Assembly (NCBI RefSeq): GCF_905475395.1
Contig: NC_058338.1
Coordinates: 72,799,435-72,863,434, forward strand
Source: Chrysoperla carnea
Lineage: Eukaryota; Arthropoda; Insecta; Neuroptera; Chrysopidae
Length of the DNA stretch: 64,000 nucleotides
Direction of reading: 5' to 3'
Positions within the stretch are counted from its first letter, which is position 1, and the number at the start of each line of letters is the position of its first letter. The notes beneath the pieces are model-generated. The model did no database searches, was not told where the DNA came from, and was given only the letters and a program-made list of their open reading frames with translations. The translations under genes and the position numbers were made by a program. Positions 38,663-55,003 of this stretch are shown piece after piece.

Positions 38663-39894
38663 TGTTGGTAAATAAATTGTTATTTACAAATATTGAAGTA
38701 CAAACAACATTTTTTGACAGCTGTCAAAAAGTTTCTTTTTTGGGTGTTTTCATTTGTGCTATAGTGGTTCAAGTGAACGTACCCAAAACGGACAAAATTT
38801 TCAAAAGTTTTAACCGTTTTCCGTGTAACAAATAGTGCAGAAAATTTAGATTTCATACTTAAATTTGCGTGTTCCATTGGAAATCTTGCTTAATTAATCC
38901 TGAATTTGTGAAAAAATTGTGCCTGAAACTTTATTTTCACGCACCTCTTTGTGTAGAGTATTGTTAGCCATGTCTTTGGAAATAGAATCAACAGTCTTCC
39001 AGCAATTTTTCTCTTCAGGTGAATATTTTGCCAGATATGCTTCCATAAACGTTCATTTCTGAACTTTTCCTTTTATCTGTAAATTACTAATTGGCTTTAA
39101 TTGTTTGGGAATTATTCAAACAATTTCACAGTTTATTTAATATACTCCATTAAAATTTACTAGCCATATAAAAAGACAAGCTTATATTATTTTCTCAACC
39201 TATAACTTCCACTCCGAATTTACAAGATTTAAAAAACTTCCTTGATAAATGCGATTTTTCCTTGAAGGTTAGGTTAGGTTATATTGGCTGTCAACGAAGG
39301 ACACACTTAGGCTATAGAGCCCAACTGTGATACTATATGTATGCTTTACAAACTTTCCGCTGATAATTTCATTTATCAGCTCCTCAATTTCAGAGGCAGA
39401 GTGCACCTCTTTCGTGCATATACCATGCACTACACCAGACCATCACAACTATTAATTAAATTAATTTTGTTGCGACGGCGGGAATCGAACCCGCCACCCT
39501 AAGCATACCGCGGACGGAATTGGTTACGCCTTAACCAACTGAGCTAATAGGGCGACTTTTTTCCTTGTAGCTCTCTATACAAACTAAACCGATTAAGAAC
39601 ACTCTCCATTAAATTACCTTTCAAACAAAAAACTATGAAAATCGGTTCATCTTTCTAGGAGCTGCGATGCCACACTTGACAGACACACACATAAATACCG
39701 GTGAAACAATACCCCCTTTTTGATTTGGGAGTTAAAACTGGACATTTTACGTATAGAAATTACGTACGTCAGTAGTTGCGTCTGTTATTTAATAGTTCAT
39801 ATCTATGGGTATTTAATAATTCATATCTATCAACTCAAATGCCAAAACATAAAATAATTGTCAAACTGACAAATGATAAAAAATAACAAAAACT
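38663..39894. promoter_or_regulatory. Divergent spacer between ZAD genes B and C
   Basis: These 1.23 kb must hold both promoters. TTTTTGACAGCTGTCAAAAA at 38709-38728 is a 20-base perfect palindrome 47 bases upstream of gene B's start. It could be a dimeric binding site, or the core of the same GACAG(N)TGTC ends seen in the MITEs at 49451 and 52389. The SINE at 39268-39557 occupies the middle. Confidence 0.4.
39268..39557 (-). mobile_element. tRNA-derived SINE with target-site duplication
   Basis: Read on the minus strand, the head (about 39470-39556) is tRNA-like. It has box A TAGCTCAGTTGGTTAAGG and box B GGTTCGATTCCCG within a paired T arm (GGCGG...CCGCC). The body of about 190 bp ends in AACCTAACCTAACC-like sequence. 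It is flanked by TTTTTCCTTGAAG (39255-39267) and TTTTTCCTTGTAG (39558-39570), a 13-bp target-site duplication with one mismatch. The near-intact duplication suggests a fairly recent insertion. Pol III promoter boxes are intact by eye. Confidence 0.85.
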
Positions 39895-44365
<4,471 letters not shown>

Positions 44366-45233
44366 TCAAGTGTATTTTTAGTTTTCTTATGTCATATTGT
44401 AAAAATACACAGTATACTAAAAAAAGTTTAATATTTGTAGTTTTACTTTGAATCATAGTCACATGAACCTTTTTCTCGAAAGAAGTTTGGCAAGGCTAGC
44501 TGGGGATACAAGTTAAATTGATAAACATTATTTAATAAACTTCAAATGATTACTTACCATCTTGATTATATGTTATTGCTTTGAATAATAGGGGATAATC
44601 CTGATGTCAAATTGACCATATTTCCCATAAAAATGTAAAACTGTACTTGATACTATGACAAAATTTGAAAGTGAAATTAAAGTTGATTAAAAAACGAAGA
44701 AGTTATAAGCAATCAAAGGTTGTCCGCCTACTTTTATTTTAGCCAAACAAAGTTTTTTATGTTTTCTATAAGGTGATACCCACGTATGGTATCACTAGTG
44801 GATATGCTTCTTTTCTATTCGTGAAGTGAGAATTCTTCATCTGAAGTGATAAAAAAAATTTAGTCCGATCCCCTATTATCTATATATGTATTTATTTTGA
44901 CAAATTACCGAAAATAATGGTCAAGTAAATATTTAATTGAGATTTTAAGTATGAGTTATGAATTCCAATCTAAATACTTGGTTGTAAAGGAATTTCAAAA
45001 CTATTTGTATCCAATTTTACTACTAGCACTTACCAAGTGCAGTCCGCGGTGTGCAGTCCGCCACCAAATTAGCAAAGAGTAACACTCACTAGCTAATTCT
45101 TACTGATGATGACTACTTGGTAGTCGAAAATACGTATTTTAAAAATACAAAAAACTGATCTAGGAATTGGGGCAAAAATCGAAATTTATTTGTTTGAATC
45201 TAGTTTTTTAATAATTTGATAACTTTTAAATAA

Positions 45234-45440
45234 AAACAATTGAAAACAAACAATTGACTGAGTTAATTGTTGAAATACCATGTATAGACAGAGTTTATGA
45301 CGCAATCGTTTGTTTTTTGACGTCACGTAAATAAAGAAAGATATCCACTCTTAAATAGCCACACACACATAACTGATATTCCCATATTTATACATACTAT
45401 AAAATTTGCACCTAATAAGCGCCCTCGTGGGTAAACAGTA
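45234..45440 (+). repeat. Dispersed repeat family R1, 5' piece
   Basis: The 5' end only: CAATTGAAAACAAACAATTG, TTGTTGAAATACCATGTATA, TTTTTTGACGTCACGTAAA, and GCGCCCTCGTGGGTAAACAG. It breaks off after GTAAACAGT. Its 5' part is very close to the copy at 28417, including the GACGTCAC segment that other copies lack. Confidence 0.8.
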
Positions 45441-45888
45441 TACTTGTTAACGATCGTTTCATCTTCTTATTAACATTATCAAAACAATAAGCACATAAAA
45501 ATTGTGTTTTTATCATTAATTAGTATTTATTTTTCTTTTACTGACCTTTTTTCATTAAATTTACCCATTATTTATTTCTTTTTACTCACCTTTTTCCAAT
45601 AAGCTCACCTATAAATGAATAAATATAGTAATATTTTGTTATAATATTTTGTATAGTAATCGAAAAAGGATAAAAGATAAAGGTAGGTAAGTATATTATT
45701 GAATAATAATTAAACCAGAAAAATTGATAAAAACGATATTTTATTATATATATTTGTACACGTCTCACTTAAAATAAATATGAATGAATAATGGTTATTT
45801 TATACAGTATAAAAATTTTAGCATTAAATTTTTTTATCAGTTCTTTGTTTTATTTTTATTTAGTTGTACATATTCTCTTAATACATTT

Positions 45889-46192
45889 ATTGTTCGTCGT
45901 TTGTTCTTCATTGTTTGAACAATAAAAGAGGAAAAGCGTCTGCAATTGAATTAATGAAAAAAATAAATAATTAATTAATGTGAAATATTATTTATAATCC
46001 AACAATTATGCTAACGAATAATCAATAATTCCTTAAAATACATTGATTAAGGAAGTAAAAAGTGGAAATCAGTGTGGGGTGCTAACCTAATGACAGATAA
46101 TAAATAATAAATAAACGACGATCGTTGTTTAATGATCAACAACAATTAATTTTAATGGTCAAACAATGAAGAACAAACGACGAACAATGGAT
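45889..46192. mobile_element. MITE-like element, 31-bp inverted ends
   Basis: ATTGTTCGTCGTTTGTTCTT (45890) and its complement AAGAACAAACGACGAACAAT (about 46169-46188) form nearly perfect 31-bp inverted ends, continuing CATTGTTTGA/TCAAACAATG. Between them are AT-rich sequence and CGACGATCGTTGTT, a further small palindrome. No transposase is encoded. Confidence 0.7.
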
Positions 46193-46360
46193 TATAAAAG
46201 ATTTATAATTAATTAACCCAAAAAGTCCAAATTACGTTTGCTCGTAAAAAGTGTGCCTCTTTAGGAATTTTTAAAGAAAATATTTAATTTCTTAAGATAT
46301 GCTTTATTTTAACAATTTTTAAGCGTAATTTTCTTTAAAATAAAATACATATTATAACTT

Positions 46361-48853
46361 TTAGTTAGAAAATGGATAATGGTGTCGATTCTTTATTGAA
46401 ACATTTAGTAATCCATGCCGTCCTTTTAAATGCTTTATAAAATTTGAATTATTTGAAAAGAAATGATTACATTCTGAACATGAATACGGTCGTTCTCCTG
46501 TATGCTGCCTTAAATGAATCTGTAATAAAAACATGCCGTTTATAGTCGAAACAATGGGAACATTCAATTAACATTCCAGGAAACGATTAAAGTTTGTTCT
46601 TTTTGTGTCCTAGTATTAAAATACTATTATAGTGAATTCAAACACAAAACGATAAGCGAAGAGCGAAACGAAATTAACATCTGAACTGTATGTAATTACG
46701 ATATAAATGATTGAAATATTCATGGTTCAATCATTCTCAAAATTTCATAGGGTTCAGTAGACGGGGAACCGCCGTACATCGTTTTGTTGTTAAACTCATG
46801 TCGCTCGCGATTGCGTTGAACTGTCTATTGAACTGAAGAAACTATAATTGAACCGTTTCAACTATTAAACATAATTTCGTGCAGTTTAGTTGCTAATGGT
46901 TGCTTAATACGTGTCGCTCATCGCTTTGTGTGTGAATTCATTTGTCATATTCATATGCTAAACCCAGACAAAAACAACAATATTTAATGATTCAAATTTA
47001 CCTAACAAAATAAAATTAAAAACGTTACCCGTAAAAAATTTTTATGTCGAAACTTTTTTTTACAATAACTACATTCATGTGGAAGTTCACCGGTATGAAT
47101 TGTCGAATGTACAACAAGCATTTCTAGTAAACGAAATTTTTTACCACAAGTTTTACATTCATGGGGTTTTACTCCAGCATGAATTAATTTATGTCTTTTT
47201 AAAGATCGAAAAGTTTTGAAACTGTAAAATATAAAAATCATTAGCTATTTCTGTACTCCAGCCAAGGAATTTGTTACGAAATATTTTACCCTCTAGAGCA
47301 TTCATCACATTTAAAAGGTCTCTCTTCGTCATGAGATTTTAAATGTGAATATAATTCTCCACGATTTTTCCAACATTTTCCACATTGATCACAAATAAAA
47401 ATTTTTTCTATAAAAAATAATTTTGAAAATAAAATATTTCTCAGTTAGAAATTTATATTACCTTTTGAATTTTTTCTTGAAATTTTATTATCTGTGCCAC
47501 CATTTAATTCACTCTTAATTTTGTTTATTTTTGGCGTATTTTCTAAAATAGAGGTATCTATTAGAAAAATTCTATTAGTAAAGCAAAGTTTTCAAGGCAT
47601 TATACTTTTTCCTGATTTGTATTTTAATAACTGATGCAAATTAAAGTCTCACTGAAGTTAAACTAACACGACTCGTCTCTAATTTTGATATTTCTAGAGT
47701 ACTTAAAACCCAAAAGCCACGAAAATTCAGTTCATTTCACGTAAGTAAAATATTTTATAAAAAATTAAACCTCAAATCGTTCTGAAAAATTGCTCTTCCC
47801 ATTGCCCGATTTTTGTTATTTTGGATTATAATTATATTATATACTAAACTATAAACTCTCTTAAAAATTCTCCGTTTTTTTCGAAAACAAAATGAAGAAC
47901 TGAATATTGAAAGTATATTTAAGTGTAGATCCGGCTTTAGGTTTCCTTGATTTCTATCATAATTTCCGATATATCATATTCAATGATTCAAGAACATATA
48001 TATGTATATATTAGGCTGTTGAGGCTGTCTAAGTGATTGAAAAAAAAAACAGCCTGATGCGCAGTACAAAGTACGCAACGACCGAGATTTAGAGATAGGC
48101 GCCTTTTTTCCTTTGCCCTCCCCACTTAAGTTTCACGTCCTTATATATATTAAACGATAAAAGCTTACTCCAAGACATGTTCATAATTAAACGAAGAATA
48201 TGACTGACTCTATTCATAAATTATTTTAATTAATCTAACTAATTACCCGTAGTATTTTTCAATTTTCTTCTCGATTTATTTGATAATTCCTTTTTATTTC
48301 CTATAAAATACAATACAAAATTATAGTATTAAAAACAATCTCGAAATTATCTAAACTTACTTCTTACCCTAGTTGTTTTGTTACCAATTAAGCGTACACT
48401 GAGTGGTTTATCTTCTGAATCCACTAAAAAAAATTCCAATATTTTGTAATGATTCTATTTATTTTGAATTTAATTTTAATTTCTTGCTATTTAATTACCG
48501 ATTGGGGAATGATCAAATATAAAGTCATTTGAATGATTATCCTCTGCTTTAATTTCGTAACCGATTTTTTCATGTGTTATTTCAACCATTTCAACTTTTA
48601 TTTGTAAAGTTTCTTGAGCTTTTTGAATTTGTTTATGAAACTCGTAAGTTTCAAGTACTCTTTTACAACAACAATTACAAATATCTTTAGGTAAAATGTC
48701 ATTTTCATTAATAGTCACAATAAAATATTGATAAATTTTTTCAGCTAAACTTAAGTTTGTAAATTTTTCACTATGCATTTTAATTAACGTATCTATTGGA
48801 TGCATTTCTGCACATAATCGACACAGTGATTTTAAATTTTCATTCATTTTCAT
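46361..48853 (-). CDS. ZAD-C2H2 zinc-finger protein D
   Basis: Seven exons on the minus strand: 48499-48853, 48361-48423, 48247-48300, 47462-47542, 47290-47407, 47029-47221 and 46361-46519 (340 residues). The ZAD is [18 protein letters not shown] with the second pair CNCCCKR. The basic linker ([24 protein letters not shown]) is likely a nuclear signal. There are five fingers: CDQC, CDEC, CKTC, CSYC and CSEC. The last finger is HX4H, followed by the tail [13 protein letters not shown]. The start could be 48853 or, judged by gene B (MSENL against MNENL), the ATG at 48847. Exon 2 has two possible donors: GTAAGT after 48361, used here, or GTAACA about 21 bases earlier. Both keep phase 1. It is convergent with C and divergent from E. 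Confidence 0.85.
48095..48149 (-). repeat. Short repeat shared with 10688-10740
   Basis: On the minus strand it reads TATATATAAGGACGTGAAACTT, then GGGCAAAGGAAAAAAGGCGCCTATCT. This matches 10688-10740 (AAGGACGTGAAACTT, AGGAAAAAAGGCGACTATCT). Both lie next to TA-rich DNA. It is non-coding, in an intron of gene D, and probably a fragment of one dispersed element. Confidence 0.6.
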
Positions 48854-50020
48854 TAATTGTTTGAACTGTTTATAAACTATTTGAAAACATTGAAGATGAT
48901 TGCAACACTTTGCGCTTGTAATAGTTACTCATTCAAAAGGTAAATATTCTTCATTTTTCGCAACTTCGCTAACTTTGTTATTTACTTATAGAAATTTAGA
49001 AATTAAAAATTAGATTCTAGATAAAAATTTAAAATTAAAGGTAAAAATTTTCAACATCTTGATTGATTTTTTTCATTTATGAAAATTTGTTTGGTTAAGT
49101 ATTTTTGTTCAAATCGTTTTTGGCTGCAATCTTCGTACGCGTGCCCTGAGGTGCAGTAACTTTGGGAGTGTTCATAGACTGGGGTAACTTAAATAATATT
49201 TTTTACATGTAAAATTATCAAAGATAATTCATAAGAACTCGATGTTTGAAATAAAATTTAAAATTTTCCCCAATATTTCGATTAATTATAAATACGTATT
49301 TCTACTGAAATGTAGTTTAAACCACTTAATTTTTTTGCGGCTGGTTGAAAGCGAAAACGTTGTCCATAGCCTATCCGAAAATGCAGCACCTAAATGTACG
49401 GAGAATTTTTGACATAAGCTGTCCATAGGCCTTTTCATCGATTTACTACTGTTTCGGACAGTTGTCAAAAAAATATTCAACTAAAAAAAATAAATATCTT
49501 TTATATTTATCAAACAGCGCTTTTTGACAAAACTAGAAGATATGTGATATGTCTTTACTTTAACAGACAGTTTTTTGACATCTGTCCGAAACAAAAAAAG
49601 AATACCTTTTTTAAATGAAAAGTTCTATGTCTCCATACCGTTGGATTTTGTGTTGAAACATGTTAAATGATTGACAGATGACAGTGACAGTGACAGTTCG
49701 TATTACAATTTGATAAAAGCAGAATTATATTTGATTAAATCTAAATTATTTTATTTTTGAACACGCGTCTATAAAAATAAACTCAATCGAAACTGTATCA
49801 TGGTTCAGTTATCGTATTTCTGTCAATGGCACAGTTTCTTCTTTTATATCATATAAGCAGAAAAATACGACGCAAGCTAGAAAATTCGAATTTGAGATAG
49901 TAGAATCTACTTGACTCGTTACATCACTATACCGAATCCTTTGAGTAAGTTGTACAAGTGAAAATCAATAATAATTTTGTTTACCGATGGAAAAAGGAAA
50001 AACAGTTATTTCTTAAAAAT
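48854..50020. promoter_or_regulatory. Divergent spacer between ZAD genes D and E
   Basis: 1.17 kb that must contain both promoters. It includes the MITE at 49451-49592 and a (GACAGT)n-like cluster near 49678-49700. I can point to no specific promoter motif. Confidence 0.35.
49451..49592. mobile_element. 142-bp MITE, family M1
   Basis: It begins GTTTCGGACAGTTGTCAAAA and ends TTTTTTGACATCTGTCCGAAAC. The ends are reverse complements with one mismatch over about 22 bp. The inside is AT-rich with no coding capacity. A second copy, in the other orientation and more diverged at one end, lies at 52389-52522 in an intron of gene E. Flanking target duplications are not clear. Confidence 0.8.
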
Positions 50021-53000
50021 ATGGACACAGAAAATTTATTTTGTCGATTATGCGCCAGTTTATGTTCAAATCATATGATAATTGAAACAAATGATAATGA
50101 ATATAAAGATTTAGCTGCAAAAATTTATCAATATTTCGTAATAAATATTGATACTGAAAATGATACACTTCCACGACATATTTGTACACATTGCTATCAA
50201 AAATTAAATGAAACAACTGAATTTCATCAGCAAATACAAACAGCTCAAGAATTATTAAAAGCAAAATATTTAATTAAAAATGAATATTTCGATGAAAAAC
50301 TTAGTATTAAGATAGAGGGCTCGAATCACGATGAACCAGGATCATTTCATTTCTTAATGTCAAATGGTTTGAGAGAAAATGTTTTATTTCAAAATGGAAT
50401 AAAATCAAAATTTAGTAATATTTATTTTTGTACAGGATATTCAGATTCATATTCATCATCTGATAACGAACCGTTAAGTGAACGTTTATTGGAAGTTCCT
50501 AAACAAAAAGGTAATTTTAATAAAGCATCAAGTATAATAAATCGTTTAGAAAAGGATTTTGACCGTCAAAGAACGTCCTAAACTTATACAAGAATTGACC
50601 TCTATTTGTAAAAAAAATAATGAGTGTGTACTGAAAAATAAATATTATCAAGTAAAACAATCGCTATTCTGGTTAGAATTTTTATGTTTGTAGGTAAAAA
50701 TAATAAAAGGAGCAGTAAGAAATTTAACATAAGATCGAAAATTAGTTGTAAGAAAAAATCGAGAAAAGATAAATTGGAAATAAAAAGGGGTAAAATTAAT
50801 TAAGTTAAACTTAGTATTAAACAATTTCATTTATATTCTGTTTAAAAATTCAATAAGAATTCTTATATTTCTTTACTAAACCCGAAAATCAAATTTGCAG
50901 AACCATTTTATGTATGTCACCTATGCGGTAAACATTATAAAAGTAATGCTGAATTAAAGTCTCATTTAAAATGTCATAATGGGGAAAAACCATTCAAGTG
51001 TGATCAATGTCCAAAAGAGTAAGAAAATTTTAAATTATCTCCACAGTCATTTCTCAACAGCTGAAAATTTAAGCGAGAGTTCAAGGCAGTACTTTTATAC
51101 GGAAGCCTGAATGTCTCACTATCAATTTATGAGAAAGTGGCGCTACACTAGCTTATTTTTTAAATGTGTACTACCCACAATTATAAAACCAACTTTTATA
51201 AAAGCCACAAGTTCACTTTCAACAAATGCACTTGTGACTTGTGGCATTATGGAAACGAACCTTTTTGAAGATGCCAGTCGGTGATGGGTATCCTTTAATT
51301 AGACACTACCGAAACTGCCTGGAATTATTAATAACTGTACGTCCGGATTTAATCATAATATGATAAAGTTTATAATTTATCTTATGTAGTTAGTTAAAAA
51401 TTGTCTTTAGTATTATTTAAAAATTGATGTTTTTTTTTTTTGCATCTGCACATTTCTAATTTCTAACCATTAAAAGTATTATTAAGTGTTTATTATGACG
51501 TTTAATTAGAAATCTGCACATAACAAAATACCGACACTCTCAAAGAGGTTCGTTTCCATAATGCCACAAGTTACAAGTGCACTTGTTGAAAGTGAGCTAG
51601 TGGCTTTTATAAAAGTTTGTTTTATACTTGTGGGTAGTACACATTTAAAAAATAAGCTAGTGTAGTGCCACTTTCTCATAAATTGACAGTGAGCCATTCA
51701 GGCTTCCGTACTTTTCACCTTTTTCACAAAATTTTATTTAGCGTGACACTCATAAAATTGATGAATATTAATTGAGAACGATATTCAATTAATAAGATAA
51801 TTGAACCAAAAAATAAAAAAATGCAAGACACTCAAAGCAGGGAGTGCATCTTTCGACATATTTAAATTTTTAAAGTGTCAAACAACGAAAATCTCGTTTT
51901 TAGGATTGAACAAGATTATGTTGCATTTTTTATTCAATCATCTTCTTATTTGAATGATATTGACGACAAATTGATATAAGATTTAAATAACAAATGGCAC
52001 GCTTAAAATTTGGTATAATAAAAAAATCATGTTTGGCTGCACACGTTATCGAAAACAATCATAAATCTTATTTAAAATTTGCCAATCCCTACCAATTGGA
52101 TGCCTACGAAAGCATCTACATGAAAAAACTGGGCAATGAAACAATAAACTTGGATACAAAACCTATTCCAAATTAAGATTTAATAAAAATTTCAAAATTA
52201 AAATTGAATTTTTAAAATTAAAAAATTATTTAGTTTCATGATTTATAATTTGAATTTTTATTTTAAATTTTAAATCAGGTGATAAAATACTAAAAAATTA
52301 TTGGCCTAAAAGGATCACGCGATCTAATCACTAATCATTTGATCAAAGCTGATAGGGCTTTTTATTTACAAAATGATTTTTTTTTTTTGTTTCGAACTGT
52401 TTTCGATAAAGTAATTAAGACATATCTTATATCTTCTATCCTTGTCAAAAAGCGCTGCTTGAAAAAGATAAAATATACTTAACTTTCTTAGGTTGAATAG
52501 TTTTTTGACAACTGTCCGAAACAAAAGCAAATCGATGAAAAGGTCTATTGGATGACATCACAATTTGTCAGATATTTAGAAATTATAAATTATGCGCACA
52601 GCAAAGCAAACTTTCACCAAATTAGCAACGAGTAACATACGCTTTATAAGAATAATTATGATTAGCTAATTCATATCAATGACTACTACTTGGTAATCGA
52701 AATACATATTTATATAATACAAAAATCTATCTAACAAATTGGGGCAATTGAGTATTCACTAATTTTAAACTGGCTGCACACTTAAAAAGGCTCCCTGGAA
52801 AAGAAGTTGAACACGACCTTAACAACAGCCTCTTAAATTCTAGGCGTTCTGAAATGACTGTCAATAAATCCACCTGGCTGTCGGCTTATAATAAAAATTT
52901 AAATAATTATTTATTTTAGATATAAATATTATAGAGGATTACAAGAACATAAATTAAGTCATACAGATTCTCGGCCGCATACATGTCAAATTTGTGGTCT

Positions 53001-53578
53001 AACATTCCGCTTAAAACGTACATTGGATCGGCATACATTAGTACACAGTGACGCATTGGATTATGAGTGTACTTTTTGTCCTAAACGATTTAAAAAAAGT
53101 TATTATTTAAAGGTATTTTTTCATTTTTTTGCTTCCTAAATCAAGATAAAATACGATGTTTTTTAATAACTTTTGCTACTTTACCACATTACATTATTAT
53201 ATATACCACAGTCAATTATTTTAATTAGTCGTTCAGTTAACAGCCTAGTAACGTCTAATAAAACATTTAATGAGCTGGCTGGCTGACGCTTAGGCCATTC
53301 GAACAATAGGGAGACCATTTGACAAAGAAAGATGAACTATCTGATATAAGAAATTGAACTGATTCCATAATGTGATTGTAAAAGATTGAAATTATGCGAT
53401 ACGTTTTATTTTACAGGTACATTTACGACAGCATACTGGAGAACGACCATACTCATGTACAGATTGTAATCATTTCTTTGCAAACGATGCAAATTTTATA
53501 AAACATTTAAAAGGTAAACATGGTTTAAAACAATTTTCAATTGCAAATAGACATCAGTATCCATCTGATTTTAAATGA
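50021..53578 (+). CDS. ZAD-C2H2 zinc-finger protein E
   Basis: Six exons: 50021-50366, 50436-50510, 50694-50789, 50901-51018, 52920-53112 and 53417-53578 (329 residues). The ZAD is MDTENLFCRLCASLCSNHM with the second pair CTHC. Ser-rich (YSDSYSSSDNEPLSERLL) and basic (NKRSSKKFNI, SCKKKSRKDK) linkers precede five fingers: CHLC, CDQC, CQIC, CTFC and CTDC. The tail is FSIANRHQYPSDFK, the only one of seven without YPF. The first intron (50367-50435) is 69 nt, has a weak GTTTGA donor and is open in frame, so reading through it would add 23 residues. I prefer splicing because the paralogues have the border here. Intron 4 (1.9 kb) is filled by mobile-element relics. Start chosen by alignment to the other ZADs; an upstream in-frame ATG-less extension is open. 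Confidence 0.8.
51098..51710. mobile_element. Foldback element with 180-bp inverted arms
   Basis: The left arm 51098-51282 and right arm 51530-51710 are reverse complements at roughly nine bases in ten (CGGAAGCCTGAATG, CTAGCTTATTTTTTAAATGT, TTGTGGCATTATGGAAACGA). The spacer is about 250 bp. The open frame on the right arm (51506-51697, minus) is a by-product. AATTAGAAATCTGCACAT at the inner edge also occurs at 16247, hinting at a related copy there. Confidence 0.85.
51994..52176 (+). mobile_element. Possible Penelope-like endonuclease fragment
   Basis: The 60-residue frame holds KKSCLAAHVIENNH, then LDAYESIYMKKLGNETINLD. This resembles the end of the GIY-YIG endonuclease of Penelope-like retroelements (KSxxAxHxxENxH...LDxxExxxIxK...LN). 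It is only a short remnant, between two inverted-repeat elements in an intron of gene E. The match is by eye and modest. Confidence 0.35.
52389..52522. mobile_element. MITE family M1, second copy
   Basis: It ends TTTTTTGACAACTGTCCGAAAC, the terminus of the copy at 49451-49592. The left end GTTTCGAACTGTTTTC is diverged. Inner AAAAAGCGCT and TATCTTATAT segments also match. It is in opposite orientation to the first copy, so the pair flanks the 5' half of gene E. Confidence 0.7.
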
Positions 53579-55003
53579 AATAATAATTCAATGTAATTAT
53601 TCTAAAGTTGAAAATAAATTGTTCTTTTTATCTAATATTATCTTTTTATTACCTTTATTACAAATCAGTTTGATTTTAATTAAAAGACAATCGAAAAATA
53701 TACACAGCTGGAATCGATTAATAGATCTCTTGCAATCATACCTCAGAAACTAATCGACTGAGGTTCGATTTTTGTATTTTTTGGGAAATTACTTCAGCCA
53801 AATTCGAAAGAAAAAAATTTTTTTTCGAAGTTTCATGAGAGTAATGTAAAGTAATTTAAACCTTAAAAATAAAAGTATCGGATTCATTTTACGGCTGAGT
53901 AAGCAAGGAGATATCTGCTAAAATCTTGTATAAAAAGCTTTTATTTCGAAGTGATTCTTGAGATAGCTCGAAAAATACTTTACTAATCTTCAAATGACCT
54001 AATAATCCAAAGATATCGAGCGACGAGTTTGTGAGGTATTGACTGAAGAAATTGCTCCTTGACATCACCCCTCAAATTCGATGTTAGTGATATTCTAAGG
54101 ACAAAACAATTCTTTGAAAAAATTCCGAGAAGCAAATTGAAATAAATTTCAATTTTTATTCTATTACACATTACCACCTATCCCACTGGTTTTTCATCTA
54201 GTGACAAAATAGGCGAATTTATCTAACTAAACCTGCAAATGCTGCGTTGGCTGTTTAGCTCTTCCATAGCTTGATTACTAAATACGTCTGGATATCTCCT
54301 CAAAACACCACCGTGGCTATAGTCTCTAATCTTTTCATCAATCTTTCCATCCGTATGGGTTCAAACTCTAACTTCTGAACGTTGATCTTCTCGAGGTAGA
54401 TAAACAATCTTTTAAATGTGCAGCGCATCAAAATCTTATACCATTTTGTAAAAATAAATTCAATAATTATAAAAATTTATTAATAAAAAATATAATAATA
54501 CATTTATTAACATTATTTTTAAATTTAAGTATTTGTCATAACAATATTATAGACATGAAAGACGTAGATAAGTTTAGATTTTTTATCTAGGTCGTTTCTA
54601 AGTTCAATATTTTAACCATTTTTTGAGATAACAATATTAAAGCATATCAACTACATTTATCTAAATTCTAATCCGGCTCTCCTCGAGCTACCAAAATATA
54701 CTCCAATCCGTGCTTAATCGTTGAATAAATACGGGTTCATACATTCACACAAATACTATATAAAAAAGATATACGCTCAAATCCGGTTGTTCGGTGATTC
54801 TGATTCGGCTCTAAAATTTATCACTAATGGAGTAAATTAAAAAAAATTTTATTTCCATTAATACAAGCATAAAATGTTATAGATATGACGATGGTAATAT
54901 GGCCTAAAATTACTCAAAAAACATCGAATTTTGTCTTTGCCATCCAATAAAAACACAATGATTGGGATTTTCAAAAATAAAATGTAAATCCAAAATAATT
55001 ATT
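53579..55003. other. Spacer between convergent genes E and F
   Basis: An AATAAA at 53613-53618 may serve gene E. No gene and no repeat that I can name were found. Open frames at 53541-53753 and 53983-54177 resemble no protein. Confidence 0.5.

Larger units (their letters stand above)
44366..46360. other. Spacer between convergent genes C and D
   Basis: No gene is seen. It holds a diverged repeat (about 45060-45175) with a relative at 52614-52747 (both have CACCAAATTAGCAA.GAGTAAC and GACTACT-TGGTA-TCGAAA), a 5' piece of repeat R1 (45234-45440) and an inverted-repeat element (45889-46192). Confidence 0.6.
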
